From Arion vulgaris (lineage: Eukaryota > Mollusca > Gastropoda > Stylommatophora > Arionidae), in contig CM036753.1 in NCBI GenBank assembly GCA_020796225.1, positions 70,237,865-70,301,864 of the forward strand: a DNA stretch of 64,000 bases. The letters are read 5' to 3'. A program made the translations under genes and the position numbers. Below, in pieces: positions 10,701 through 19,475 of the stretch. The notes beneath the pieces are model-generated. The model saw nothing but the letters and a program-made list of their open reading frames with translations, did no database searches and was not told the DNA's origin. Within the stretch, counting starts at the first letter, position 1. Each line of letters begins with the position of its first letter.

Positions 10701-11605
10701 AGTTCGTAAGATTTCATGTTGAATGGGTGGACATCATTCATCGCTCACATCTGAAGACCCTTGCTTGGCTGGACATGCTGGTGGAGTTTGGGGCAACATT
10801 GATGGGATAGGACTGGGTTTCAGACACTGGAGGATTTGTGAGAATTGGGTGTTTAGTCTGGACAGACTAGACAATTTTGTCTTCATGGTAAATAAAAGAG
10901 ATATAGTAATCAGCTTCTCATAGGGATCGTGAGCAGGTGGACTTTGTGATAGCTGTTGCGGTGGAGGATGATATGGAAATGCCCAATGTGCCATGGTGTC
11001 AATCATGTAACATAACATACCTCACATTTATTCTTGGTTTTTGGATGTAGAGTTGCTACCTATTCAAATCTTATAAATTCTAGTTTAAAAAAAAAAATTC
11101 TGAGTTGTACTGGTATACTAAATACCTTGTCACTGGGGAAGGTCTCACAGAAACTATGACACTGACTCCCTGTAATCTACTGCACAAATTTGTCCAAAGA
11201 TGGATGGGTTTTCAGGATAACCGAATATTTATGGACCAATATATTTAGCATTCTTCTTTTCGATCTGCCTGTCTTATGGCCTTGATGATGTCTGACTTGT
11301 CCATATACTCAATTTTGTCCTTCAATCACCGCTGTGTTAGCCAGCCAATCTTCCTGCTCATTGCCCTTCATGCCCGCATGAACCGTGACGTAATTAAATG
11401 TAATATGCATTATTTATAATGTGTTCCTCATGGAGAACCATTCATGCTGTATATAGTCAGATTTAATTTTCTTGAGCAAGTTGATTTAGTTGTTACAAAT
11501 TATGTGAGATGTGTAATTTTACTTCAACCATTGTTTTAATTTCAGTTTTGTTTCATGAACGATTGCTTCGATAGAATATATGATGAAAAACAGTGGAAAA
11601 CGTAA
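1644..11605 (+). CDS. SNX27: Sorting nexin 27, 3' part (seven exons, FERM-like module to stop)
   Basis: Seven exons (1644-1745, 3416-3491, 5292-5452, 7559-7648, 8745-8894, 9383-9511, 11546-11605) join in phase into 255 residues ending in a stop. All boundaries are GT-AG. The protein aligns by eye along its whole length with the C-terminal half of SNX27: an F1 ubiquitin-like lobe (residues 1-90, with KLLPQELPH and KKWLF), an F2 lobe (about 90-175) and an F3 lobe with FPHCSCDSRR, DEEGMSFNFEY and KKPRLVKIFT. From family knowledge, SNX27 is an endosomal retromer adaptor; its PDZ domain binds cargo, its PX domain binds PI3P, and the FERM-like module binds NPxY-type tails and phosphoinositides. The PDZ and PX exons must lie upstream of base 1. 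SNX17 and SNX31 are poorer matches. The identification is firm; the 5' half is unseen. Confidence 0.93.
1930..2040 (+). pseudogene. Decayed RTE 3' tail
   Basis: Contains TTTGTGGAGATCCATGATTG followed by a degenerate (ATGATG) tail, the same 3' terminus seen in the RTE copies ending at 5217 and 52412. Confidence 0.5.
2090..2440 (-). pseudogene. RTE-like LINE fragment (GHIKRH type)
   Basis: The minus strand reads, with breaks, YGSEAWTFNSAVEN near 2400, then HIKRHGGLEKTIMEG near 2200. This is the C-terminal region of an RTE-like reverse transcriptase. The same protein remnant recurs at 26000, 42925, 53200 and 60600. Confidence 0.6.
2680..3055 (-). pseudogene. LINE C-terminal fragment with TATC/GATA tail
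   Basis: The minus strand reads ASLETIIKRRRWRWFGHVC, then [14 protein letters not shown] and RPGRPKETWKRTVE, a typical non-LTR retrotransposon C terminus. Its 3' end runs into (TATC)n at 2686-2708. A close copy lies at 37484-37835. Confidence 0.7.
3085..3350 (+). pseudogene. LINE fragment, post-RNase H region
   Basis: Contains the motif read as IDIESIQRFKEFGIT followed by a basic stretch. Homologous segments follow RNase H remnants at 16020-16120 and 47210-47290, so this is the same I-superfamily-like LINE family. Confidence 0.5.
3416..3491 (+). CDS. SNX27: SNX27 exon (F1 lobe)
   Basis: 76 nt between TTTTCAG and GTGAGT. It encodes AVVSKLHLDDVADYFYLFET and a few more residues, corresponding to the helix and 'YFALFE' region of vertebrate SNX27. 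It ends one base into a glutamate codon. Confidence 0.9.
3565..3650. mobile_element. Family G fragment with hammerhead-like motif
   Basis: Contains GACCGAAAGGTCTTTATCAA (3599-3618), a core shared with the foldback elements at 23838, 29092, 34948 and 54600. Read on the minus strand it is TTGATAAAGACC, a short hairpin and a GGTC half. Confidence 0.5.
4502..4750 (-). mobile_element. SINE family D
   Basis: Minus-strand copy. The head (CGCCCATGTGTTGCCGGGGC) is at the right. The body has the conserved GTAAGAGGCGAC block, and the 3' end GGTCGATATGGAGCGTCCG is followed by GAA repeats at the left. Related copies at 14598, 16752, 19217 and 24689. Confidence 0.7.
4958..5217 (+). mobile_element. 5'-truncated RTE LINE insertion
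   Basis: Reads in one frame VLNDVKTQSKLIINIRKKRG, then TTGKIEGRRDRERQK and SLTSWHGKASTSEMIANTRD, ending in GAGGATGATG. This is a classic RTE C terminus and short-repeat tail. The 12-bp duplication ATTTATCACATT flanks it at 4946-4957 and 5218-5229. It lies about 60 bp before an SNX27 acceptor. Confidence 0.88.
5292..5452 (+). CDS. SNX27: SNX27 exon (F1/F2 junction)
   Basis: 161 nt between an AG acceptor (CATATAG) and GTAGTG. It encodes RKLLPQELPHNIYIQNYS and then the KKWLFTISREM segment that begins the F2 lobe. The donor is weaker than the others (GTAGTG), but the frame and the next exon support it. A 5'-truncated RTE insertion sits only about 60 bp upstream, close to the branch-point region. 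Confidence 0.9.
5453..5743. other. Intronic sequence, nothing recognised
   Basis: SNX27 intron. A short diverged internal duplication (GTTGACTTCAGATTCT and GTTGATTTCAGACTCT, near 5582 and 5619) is all I see. Confidence 0.5.
5759..6041 (+). mobile_element. tRNA-derived SINE, family E, full length
   Basis: The head GAGCCGCTGTAGCGTAGTTG has an A box and is followed by a B box (GGGTTCAGCTC). The body contains GGCGGCCGGCGTGATGCTGA, and the tail is T-rich. A 15-bp duplication, TTAATTCAAGGGAAG, flanks it exactly (5744-5758 and 6042-6056). Other copies: 24424, 29590, 30316, 39203, 53430. Confidence 0.9.
6630..7022 (+). pseudogene. LINE RNase H C-terminal fragment
   Basis: Reads [20 protein letters not shown], then MDKNNIINSLREN. 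This is the last catalytic-Asp region (GNERAD) of a LINE RNase H domain. The C-terminal part (TGVVSLNTLKYMLGKRSEQLW) is in another frame. Same family as 33152-33586 and 44954-45595. Confidence 0.8.
7262..7503 (+). mobile_element. tRNA-derived SINE, family A
   Basis: Head GAGCGTCTGTAGCTCAAGCG with A box, B box GGTTCAAACTC, and 3' end CACGATTTTCATTT. CATATTTGT duplicates at 7253-7261 and 7504-7512. Lies in an SNX27 intron. Confidence 0.82.
7559..7648 (+). CDS. SNX27: SNX27 exon (F2 lobe)
   Basis: 30 codons, phase 0 to 0, between AATGCAG and GTGAGT. It encodes AADDVNKGIVKPGDKLYELK and continues into a charged helix, matching the 'VDDVKKGYI' helix of SNX27. A family A SINE ends about 55 bp upstream of the acceptor. 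Confidence 0.9.
7811..8045 (+). mobile_element. tRNA-derived SINE, family B
   Basis: Partial tRNA-like head with B box (GGGTTTGAATCCGGAC), then the family body (TGCTGGAGCTATGCAGTTC, GAGAGGGACTGAGCC, GATGAAGTCAAAT). Other copies: 15108, 18905, 44435 (minus) and 58145. Confidence 0.7.
8046..8744. other. Intronic sequence, no gene recognised
   Basis: Two overlapping ORFs on opposite strands (8185-8517, 8225-8443) have no recognisable domain. A segment near 8250-8290 (AAAAAAGGTTGGGTAACACTG) resembles the end of a hAT-like MITE, but I could not find a partner end. Confidence 0.4.
8745..8894 (+). CDS. SNX27: SNX27 exon (F3 lobe, FPHC motif)
   Basis: 50 codons, phase 0 to 0, between TTTCAG and GTAAGC. 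It contains FPHCSCDSRRDGHV, almost identical to the vertebrate SNX27 F3 signature and absent from SNX17. This is the most diagnostic exon for the SNX27 call. Confidence 0.94.
9383..9511 (+). CDS. SNX27: SNX27 exon (F3 lobe)
   Basis: 43 codons between AATTTCAG and GTAAGT, with the block DEEGMSFNFEY and KKPRLVKIFTHF. The conserved acidic-aromatic and basic-aromatic strands of the F3 lobe are both present. Confidence 0.93.
9650..10480 (-). pseudogene. Decayed RTE-like reverse transcriptase fragment
   Basis: Broken minus-strand frames include LDDTVLLA near 10380 (the YADD region), then SEQKLXELIEANSRIGEYEL and downstream thumb-like pieces. Many stops. It lies in the last SNX27 intron, antisense to the gene. 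Confidence 0.6.
10570..10780 (+). pseudogene. LINE RNase H fragment
   Basis: Reads SMTMEITSASRALSCVTEQQ, then IIISDSMNMLQNI. These are the E and second D motifs of RNase H, parallel to TMEV..NALLWLE and ILSDSLSMI in the better copy at 44954-45595. Confidence 0.7.
11230..11400 (-). pseudogene. LINE RNase H fragment (GNE motif)
   Basis: The minus strand reads VTVHAGMKGNEQEDWLANTA, the H..G..GNE.AD motif with Ala to Glu decay, facing the plus-strand RNase H piece at 10570. Confidence 0.6.
11546..11605 (+). CDS. SNX27: SNX27 terminal exon
   Basis: 19 codons and TAA after TTTCAG, encoding FCFMNDCFDRIYDEKQWKT. It corresponds to the last F3 helix ('ECFERVF..LKWRK' in vertebrates) and stops soon after it. 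The preceding intron is about 2 kb and holds decayed LINE fragments on both strands. Confidence 0.88.
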   Translation, partial: FCFMNDCFDRIYDEKQWKT

Positions 11606-12065
11606 TCTTTGTGTGACCTACCCAATATGTTGATATGTCATGACCTTCTTCATCACCAACACCTCACAAAAATGTGGATAGCAGCCAGAATGTAATTAGA
11701 AAATGTACACTTTAAATTTAATGAAGTTAAAAAATATCTAGATATATGCACTTTATGTTACTGGACTTGTTTATATTTTGAGTTGTCATGTTCATTTTGT
11801 CCCAGGCATCATCACACCCATCTTCATATAAAGTGCTCATTCCATTTTTACATATTTATAATTGATATTGCCAAATCTGACATTTCATACATTTAGTTTT
11901 ATCCCTAAGTGGTTATTACATTGTCTCATTTTTTTGGTTAATACAAATGTATTTAAAAACTGCCTTTAATGAACAATTTAATTAAAAGAGAATGTACAAT
12001 ATTTTTTGTTACAGTATGTTCCCTGATAAAGGGTTGCTAGGGCAATTTTTAAGCTGAAGAATAAA
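11606..12065 (+). promoter_or_regulatory. Candidate SNX27 3' UTR with AATAAA
   Basis: AT-rich, gene-free sequence directly after the SNX27 stop. The first AATAAA on this strand is at 12060-12065, just before a family A SINE. Further AATAAA hexamers at 14430-14435 and 14518-14523 could serve a longer UTR. The sequence alone cannot show which is used. Confidence 0.35.
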
Positions 12066-12100
12066 TGCAGTTTGCCTATGCTGTTACTGAAAAATTGAAA

Positions 12101-12345
12101 ATCGTGGCATATCCTTTACAGGACGTAGCCATCAACCACAGTAAGCGAGTCGTTGATTTTCTAGGCACAACTTATACGTTCAGTAGTTTGCTATTGCTTT
12201 CTGAGCGGTGAGGTCTATTTTTACCTTTTGTAAAAAACATCGGAAACAATTTGCTTCCAAACTTGCCCACCGTGGAGTTTGAACCAGGTACGCCTAGGGT
12301 TTGTGATCGAGCTCACTATTGCTTGAGCTACAGACGCTCACAAGT
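12101..12345 (-). mobile_element. tRNA-derived SINE, family A
   Basis: Minus copy with 3' end at the left (GAAAATCGTGGCAT) and head at the right (GCTTGAGCTACAGACGCTC). No clear duplication. It lies directly after a candidate SNX27 poly(A) hexamer. Confidence 0.75.
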
Positions 12346-12539
12346 GTCTCTTACTAGTAAGCATATTTAAAAAAATATTCATTGTAAAAGAGAAATGAAC
12401 CTGACCCAGAATCTAAAGATTCAGAAAGTAATATTCTGACTGATTAGCTCACTTGCTTCTCTTTTTGGTGGTTTCTGTGACATTTGGTCATTTTGCATCA
12501 CACTTCAAAAGTATTTGGCTCCCAGGTGAAGTGATTGGA

Positions 12540-12712
12540 TATTTTCTAATTTTTTTTTCTTCTTTTGTTTGCCTGTTATGAATACACAGTCATGGTGCCA
12601 CTGACTGATTTTTGCATGAAGGTTTGCTTTCGTTATCATCAGTGTCCCTCGCCATTCAGGCGAGTCTTACTCCGACTGACTTCAGAGGCACTTGTAATTT
12701 AGATCCGGAAGT
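12540..12712 (+). repeat. Short dispersed repeat, family F
   Basis: Shares the block ACTGATTTTTGCATGAAGG, then TTATCATCAGTGTCCC and GACTTCAGAGG, with copies at 13560, 20735 (minus), 24295, 27160 (minus) and 29855 (minus). Class unknown; no A/B boxes seen. Confidence 0.6.
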
Positions 12713-13149
12713 AAAGCATTATATTTTATAGTAATCCCTGATTTAGGTGAGATGAGTTCTTAGTCCTATCGGAAATGGACAATACAATGTAGGTTCTGTT
12801 TGTTGAGCACATGAAAGAACATTTGGCGGTTGAAAATCAATAAGAGTAGGTTGGAAAGCAGCTGCCTGGGCAAAAAACATTTATACTAATTAAGATAAAG
12901 TTCCCACAAATTGTCACCATTCTCAAAATTACATCTGGGACACTGGCAGGTGCTACAAAGTTTGTGCATGGAGGTTGAGATCTGCCTGTGTAGGAAAGAG
13001 ATTGGCACACAGATTATTGTTCACCAAAGTGCAATGATGATGATCCTATCGATCAAATTGATTGATTGGTCCTATCAATCATTTCTCTTTCTCTCTCTCA
13101 ATCCCCACCTAGACTGATGAACCAGATTTTATCATGAATGTTACCGTGG

Positions 13150-13310
13150 CTTTAAGGGACTCCGTTCCTCCGTACAGCTTCTTGTGAAGCTCTGTGTTTA
13201 TGGGCCAGGTTTCTTAGGCCTGCTATCAATTTGTCAATCTTGCAGTATGTGCTCTGCCGTCATGTCCGCCTTTTCGCAGGGACACAGGCTAGTTGTGCCA
13301 ATTTTAAATT
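13150..13310 (-). pseudogene. LINE C-terminal zinc-knuckle fragment
   Basis: The minus strand reads KIGTTSLCPCEKADMTAEHI, then LQDC. This is the C.C...EH.LQ.C motif that follows RNase H in I/Jockey-like LINEs. Confidence 0.6.
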
Positions 13311-13559
13311 TGTTAAACTTTTCTCTTTCAAACATCAAATGTCAACTATTAATTTAAAGTAATGTTGTCATTGAACAGATTTGAAAAACATAATGTTGTG
13401 ATGAATCTGTACAGTTGATTGTTCAAATCACAATATCCATTTACTTGTAAGTAATTTGAAAGAGAATTATACTCACAACCAAATGTGGTTGTTATTTAGT
13501 ACTTGTTTACTTCTATGATTTTAAGAGCTCAAGCATTCTACTTCAGCTCATCTTCTTGT

Positions 13560-13695
13560 TCTTGTGTTTGTCGCAATGAATTTATGCATAGTCAGGGAGC
13601 TTGACACTTCTGACATTTTTGCGTGACGGCATGCTTTCCTTATTATCAGTGTCCCCCGCCATACAGGCGTGACTTCTCCGACTTCAGAGGTTCTA
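13560..13695 (+). repeat. Short dispersed repeat, family F
   Basis: Longest clear family F copy: GCATAGTCAGGGAGCTTGAC, then TTATTATCAGTGTCCCCC, CCATACAGGCGTGAC and TCTCCGACTTCAGAGG. Confidence 0.6.
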
Positions 13696-14597
13696 CATCA
13701 GTGAGATAGAATTGTTTGATAGCTGAGAATAGAAAAGTAGTTATTGATTGATTGTAGTTATTAACAATCAAGTAGCTATTACATATCGTTAGAGCTAATG
13801 TTTATTAAACCAGAGAAAGTGACTTCACTGGGTAGTGAAAGCTACTGCTAACTGGCTGGTGAAAGCTATTGCTCACTGGGTAGTGAGTGAAAGCTGAAAA
13901 TGTGTGAAGCTTTTGACTTGGAACAAGAAGCTACAATTGTGTATTGCTGTTTTGTTTTTGAAATGTATATTAGTTTTGAAGAATTAGCATGCTTTGTATT
14001 TAAACAAGATTGTGGAGTGAGATCACAGCTATGTACTTAACTTTGTTCAACTTGAGCCAACATTAAGAAAGTCATATTTCTTTCATTTCTGTTAAAAAAA
14101 GCATTTCAAACACATTCTTTTTAAAGGTATTCAATCTGCACATGTTATTTATAGTTCCAAATGTCTAAATCTGTATGCTTTTTCTATTCTGATATTTTAT
14201 ATGCTTGCAGACATACATATTGGAATCACAAGAAATGTGGAATATTGCAATGTATAGACAATGCAATATCTTTAAAATTTGTTTAAATTGAATATATATT
14301 TAAATGCTTAGTTGCAATCTACTTCAAAGGGGATCAACCAAAAATATTTATAAACTTATATAGTATTGTGATTGTAAGATAAGTATTTTAGCTTTCAGTT
14401 TTACAATGAACAATTTTTTGTTGTTGTTGAATAAAGTTAAGCTCAAGGACTTCCCAGCATAAATTAGAGTTAAAACATTTAAGATCACATCAACTTAGTT
14501 GTTTTGGTTTTATGAATAATAAAGACAAATGAAATTGTCATTGTAAACTCTTGTTGGGGTATGTAGTACCATGAGTATTGAACTTTAGAGAAAGCTA
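13696..14597. other. Intergenic, AT-rich, nothing coding recognised
   Basis: Contains a diverged tandem pair around 13830-13900 (units carrying GGTAGTGAAAGCTA) and AATAAA hexamers at 14430 and 14518 that could end a long SNX27 3' UTR. Confidence 0.4.
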
Positions 14598-14748
14598 TCC
14601 TAGTAAATAAAAACGTGGCAAGAAATCGAATGTGCTGGCCTAGGTGCATAACTGGTACAACACATAATCGCTTTTAGGCTGAGATTACATACAAACCACA
14701 AAGAGTGGTTTAATAAGTGGTCGATATGGAGCGTTCAGAGAAGTATTG
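14598..14748 (+). mobile_element. SINE family D, 3' part
   Basis: 5'-truncated copy beginning at TCCTAGTAAATAAAAACG and ending in AAGTGGTCGATATGGAGCGT. Matches the 3' two thirds of the copy at 24689. Confidence 0.7.
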
Positions 14749-15107
14749 AAACATATTTAGCTTCACAGTTTTTGATAAATATCCCACCAACCAAAATATA
14801 TTGGAGTTGCTACTGTACATCTGTATTATTTTTTGGGTGCCTGATTTGATGAGTTAGGAAGGGAAAAAGACATTGTGGAAGAAAACTGGTAACCACATCT
14901 CTGTTTGATAAGACCAAATATCGTAAGGGCTATAAAACTTCACTCTGTTATGGGATACATATGTTATGGGATTTATAATGTATATGTTCTGGCATTACCC
15001 TTTTATTTATGTCTTATCTAATTAAAATAATACATACTTTGGTAAGCATTGATCATGGATAGAAAGTATTATCCTTCGACTTGATAATAAGTTTAACAAA
15101 TATTGTT

Positions 15108-15350
15108 GGGGGGTCTTTATGGCAAAGTGTTTAAGACGTTTGCCTGTCATTCTGAAAATTGGGGGTTTGAATCTGGACTGAGTCACATGTATAATTATTT
15201 TATGAGCTACCTAGGATTGTTGCTGGAGCTACAGAGTTAGTGTTTGTGCAACACTTTCGACAGGTGACAGGCCATTTCTGCCGACAGGGACGGAGCTATA
15301 TGAGGAAATCTGGGGCAATGAAGTCAGTCCTTTGCCTTCAGAGCCTTTTT
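15108..15350 (+). mobile_element. tRNA-derived SINE, family B
   Basis: Complete head GGGGTCTTTATGGCAAAGTG with A box, B box GGGTTTGAATCTGGAC, and the family body (TTGCTGGAGCTACAGAG, GACAGGGACGGAGC, GGGGCAATGAAGTC). Confidence 0.75.
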
Positions 15351-15655
15351 AAAAAAGAACTCTGGTCCTGGACATTTATTTTCACACAACTGGAAGACAT
15401 GAAATGTATTCATGAGCAATTTGTATACAAAGTTTTAGTTTTTTAAATCTGCAAGTAATTTTAGGTTTGATAAAAAGTAATATTAATAGTTTCATTATAC
15501 ATACATAAAATGAAGTCATACAGCATTTACAAATTGTTGTGATTACATTAAGATTGCTAGAACAGTATAACGTGTTGATAGAATGAATGCAAGAATGTCT
15601 GGGTTCATTGTTGGCAAGAAGTTAAATAGAGATTTAATATAAAATTGTACTGTTA

Positions 15656-15735
15656 GCATATTTGAATGTATTTTATGTTGTTTGTTCTTTTGTGGGCATA
15701 TTTGAATGTATTTTATGTTGTTTGTTCTTTTGTGG
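15656..15735 (+). repeat. Perfect 40-bp tandem duplication
   Basis: Two identical 40-bp copies (15656-15695, 15696-15735), each beginning GCATATTTGAATGTATTTTA. Perfect identity implies recent origin. Confidence 0.95.
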
Positions 15736-15759
15736 ACAACTACTTCCAGTATAAGGATG

Positions 15760-16125
15760 GAGGCCATTACTGCTTTGCTCCAGTTGATCTCTTGTTGTTT
15801 TTTCCATCTCTCAGCCAATGCTTCGAATTGTCATCAAAATGGAAGGTTGCAGTATGAGTGGATGTTGACTATTAAGGTTTCCAACCTCCAGAGACATACA
15901 TGGATCTACTGTCCTGGACATGTGGATGTTCACGGCAATGAGAGAGCAGACACGCTTGAATCAACTGCATTATTGTCTGAGAGTTTAGGATGGATAAGGA
16001 GGATTTTCTTTGGTCTTTTGATGACCTCCTGTTGGACGAGGACAATAAAATTGATGTTGAATCTATCCAGCGATTTAAGGAATTTGAAATTACACATTGT
16101 AGAAATAGATGCCTGAGTGGGTAGA
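15760..16125 (+). pseudogene. LINE RNase H fragment
   Basis: Reads HTWIYCPGHVDVHGNERADT, then after a shift DEDNKIDVESIQRFKEFEI. RNase H last-Asp motif plus the conserved post-RNase H block, as at 46940-47450. Confidence 0.75.
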
Positions 16126-16145
16126 GTGAGTGTGTTTTACTCGCA

Positions 16146-16345
16146 AGTCATGCCCTCCTGCCCAGCGTGTTTGTAGTGCCTTGGACGACGGGTGACAAGC
16201 CCCCTGTGAGTGCGGTTCAATTCTGCGGGCTGGCAGAAAAGCTTCAGGTTCTCCAGATTTACGGTGTTCATGGCACCGAACCGAAGAGTTACGATGTCCA
16301 TGGCACCGAGCCGAAGATCAAATGCTTCTGGATTGCAAACCCCCC
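16146..16345 (+). mobile_element. tRNA-derived SINE, family J
   Basis: tRNA-like head CCTGCCCAGCGTGTTTGTAG, B box GGTTCAATTCTGC, then paired ATGGCACCGA motifs. Close copy at 18165-18372. Confidence 0.75.
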
Positions 16346-16751
16346 ACCCCAAGAAAAACTAGCGAGTCACATGAACCATCGGTATGCATACCATTTGACA
16401 TCTTATGGGACTACCCAGAATATTATGACATCGGCTCCATAACCAATAACCGGTGTTCTTTTGTGTTAATGACTGATAGCTAGAAGAAACGATTGTAGCC
16501 TTTGAGATGTTAATATATTGACTGTCACTGTGTTATACTTCTATATCAGATACCTCAATGACAAAACTGTGATGTATTCACTTCCAGTGGGAGAAATATA
16601 CATTAACTTTAGAGCAAAGATGAAGGCAGTTCTTGCAGAAATTAGGAAGATGCCATCTCTTAAAATCGTCTTTAAGTGACTCAAACTCTATTCTCCAAGT
16701 TATCCCATTTTTCAAACAAGACAGATTCATCCAAGAAATAACATTCTTTTT

Positions 16752-16968
16752 CTTCTTGAGCGCTTCATATCTGCCACTCTTTGTGATTTGTACTTGATCT
16801 AAGTCTAAGAGCCACTGTGGAAGTGCCAGTTATGCGCCTACAAGTAGGCCAGCACATCAGATTTCTGCGATGCTTTGTATTTCCCTACCTCAGTCGCCTT
16901 CTACAACATGCCTTGTAGATCGCAGTGTTACTATTCTTTGCTCCCCATGCGAGCCCTGGCAAGACGCA
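16752..16968 (-). mobile_element. SINE family D
   Basis: Minus copy: tail (TTCTTCTTGAGCGCTTCATA) at the left and a diverged head (GCGAGCCCTGGCAAGACG) at the right. Confidence 0.65.
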
Positions 16969-17009
16969 GACAAAATAAAACTCAATATTATATTTTTGTC
17001 TAGAAAAAA

Positions 17010-17420
17010 AACTTGTCCTGCAGTCCATCCCAGCCCACTGTGATATTCTAGGAAATGAGAAGGCTATGAGTTGGCAAGAACTGAAGCAGCCTCAACTATC
17101 TCAGAGCTACGATAGGCAAAGACACTCCTAAAATAATCCATTAAAATGGAGTATAATTAAGTAAACAAAGGTTATAAACCAGAGCAAGACAGCAGAAACG
17201 AGCTCAGCAGAAATGAACAGATAAAGATAGTAAAGACTCAAAATAAGACCTAGGGTGACCCCGGAGTCTTCTCGCAAGACTGTCCCATCCTTGCCTTAAA
17301 ATAGTGGAAACCTTACTTACTGAGACACAGATTGTGTGGTTATTGGTTACTAAACTGACGTCATTGCACTCCGGGCAGACCCATAGGTGCTCAGATTGTG
17401 TAGTATAAATGAAGAGTATT
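17010..17420. pseudogene. Mixed LINE RNase H debris
   Basis: The plus strand reads LQSIPAHCDILGNEKA, an RNase H last-motif remnant parallel to 40264. At 17345-17400 the segment CACTCCGGGCAGACCCATAG is the antisense of the ..LW.CP.C LINE terminus. Confidence 0.5.
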
Positions 17421-17825
17421 TTGAAAACAATAAAAAAGGATCACATCTCCCGAGTTATACTGTAGCAATTATTAGATCTGTTAAGTCATATGGGAGTTAG
17501 AGCTGACTCAGGACACAAAGTTTGATTCCAAATTCAAGCAGCTACAACATGTATGCCATATAAATTGCATAGTGTAACTTTCTAGTTAATGAAACTAGAG
17601 CAAGCTTTATTCCTATCAAACTATGCGAAACAAAATGAATACAATTTTTCAGTAACTTTTCTGTACTCATGTTTGAATTTGGTGCTATAACAATCAACTA
17701 AGAACTTTGAATGATTATATAATTTAATAAACTACAGCATCTTTTAATTGTTAAAATTTAGTTTGCTTGAAATGATAGCTTTTTTATTCCTATTGTGGAA
17801 GACAAGATATTCGAATATATAGGCC

Positions 17826-18146
17826 TCACAGTTTCATGACTTGGATGAATCTGTATCCGAGGCGCACTCCTCTGTAGAAGTAAAGCAAGATCTTGACCAA
17901 TATATTTTGTTGTTCTGACCACTCATGCAAAGAACAAGGTATATCTGTGCACCTTTTTTCCATGTCGTTTTTGTATAAGGTGTTGTATTCTTTTGCCAGT
18001 ATTTCTTTCAATACTGCCTGTACAGAGAAAAGTTTTGTAGAAATGCTTTGCAGTTTGTGGTCTTCCTGTTTCTCTTTCCCTGATACTTTCAAGACAAACA
18101 TCACCTTCCTATATATATGTCTGTTCTTTTTATCCAATGCCAGCAT
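17826..18146 (-). CDS. Hypothetical 106-codon ORF with downstream AATAAA
   Basis: An uninterrupted minus-strand ORF in intergenic DNA. It contains charged helices (SGKEKQEDHKLQS, VLKEILAKEYNTLYKND) and a hydrophobic C-terminal stretch (ILVKILLYFYRGVRLGYRF). An in-frame stop lies two codons before the ATG. A minus-strand AATAAA occurs at 17788-17783, about 40 nt after the stop. It resembles no family I know and no repeat family here. It could be a terminal exon, a pseudogene or chance. Confidence 0.25.
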   Translation of the reverse strand: MLALDKKNRHIYRKVMFVLKVSGKEKQEDHKLQSISTKLFSVQAVLKEILAKEYNTLYKNDMEKRCTDIPCSLHEWSEQQNILVKILLYFYRGVRLGYRFIQVMKL

Positions 18147-18164
18147 ATTTTCTTACGTTCTAGT

Positions 18165-18372
18165 TTCGCCCGCCTGCCCAGCGTGTTCGTATAGCGTTGG
18201 ACTACGGGTGATAAGTCCTCAGTGAGTGCAGGTTCAATTCTGCGGACTGGCAGAAAAGCCACAGGTTCTCCAGATTTACAGTATTCGTGGCACCGAACAA
18301 AGGGTTACGATGTCCATGGCACCGAGCCAAAGAGCTTTCAGCTCAAGTGCTTCTGGATCGTGGGGAAAAAAA
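18165..18372 (+). mobile_element. tRNA-derived SINE, family J with A tail
   Basis: Head CCTGCCCAGCGTGTTCGTAT, B box GGTTCAATTCTGC, body with TACGATGTCCATGGCACCGA, and an A10 tail. More complete than the copy at 16146. Confidence 0.78.
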
Positions 18373-18904
18373 AAAGTTATAGTTTCACTGGTGTTTGCTT
18401 AGTTCTTTCTATTTGTTTTCTCATTAGTAATTTTGTCCATTATTCTGTACAGACACCCATTTATAAAAGCATTTGTCATTCTCATGTCTTAGAGTTGTAT
18501 ATAAGAACCGACTTGATATTTTAGTTAATGATCAGTATAGCTTAGTATTGGACTTGATTTCTTCTAATTTTCTTGTTTTTCCTCAGTGTCCTAAACACTT
18601 TTCTTGCCATTTAATATAAAAATGTTAAACATAGCCCTGTAATATTTGGTTCTCAATAAGGAACATTATGCTCTGTCAGGAAACATGCTATCATAATTTA
18701 GATAAAAGCTGAACATTGTTGCGCAACAATTATTTTTATGGTCAGTCCTGATATACCAAACATCTGTTTAATTCTAGTCAGCAAAATGAGTTTGAATAGT
18801 CTTTACTAAATACTTTTACAATAGTAACTAAAATATTATTGCTATGCTTTTCATTTCAGTTTAGCAATGTGACATAATTTTTCAGTCATTTAATTATCTG
18901 TCAG
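18373..18904. other. Intergenic, nothing recognised
   Basis: AT-rich sequence without a credible ORF or repeat family match. Confidence 0.5.
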
Positions 18905-19140
18905 TGGGTCTCTGTAGTGCAGTGGTCAAACCATTTGCTTTGTGCTCTGAAGGTCATAGGTTCTAATCTGACCACAACATTTGGTTCCCAATTGCAATTT
19001 TTCCAGAGGCCCGTAGGGTTGTTGCTGAAACAATGGAGCTATTGCTTTTTGCAATACTCTTGACATGGGGCATTCAATTTCTATGGAGAGGGACTGAACT
19101 GTTTGGGGAAACCCAATGCAATGAAGTCTATTCTTCGTTT
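18905..19140 (+). mobile_element. tRNA-derived SINE, family B
   Basis: Head GTGGGTCTCTGTAGTGCAGT (A box), decayed B box (AGGTTCTAATCTG), then the family body (GTTGCTGAAACAATGGAGC, GAGAGGGACTGAAC, CAATGCAATGAAGTC). Confidence 0.75.
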
Positions 19141-19216
19141 TTTTTACTAACTGAGAGAATCGAGTCGATAACACCAATTAGAAGTCTGGTTTTCATAATC
19201 ACACATTTTTTAAGCA

Positions 19217-19475
19217 GTCTTCTTTTTTGAACACTCCATATCGACCACTTGTTAAACCACTCTTTGTGATTTGTATGTGATCTGAGCCTAAGAGCAATTT
19301 TACATTGTGCCAATTATGCGCCTACAAGTAGGTCCGCACATCTGATTTCTGCTACGCTTTTTATTTACTTGGGTAGCTTCTCTAGGCCCCTACCTCAGTC
19401 ACCTCTTACAACATTCCTTTTAGGTCGTAGTGTTAATATTCTTTGCTCCCCTTATGAGCCCCAGTAACAAGGGGG
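19217..19475 (-). mobile_element. SINE family D
   Basis: Minus copy with tail at the left (GAACACTCCATATCGACCAC) and a head-like GGGGCTCATAAGGGG at the right when reversed. Confidence 0.68.
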
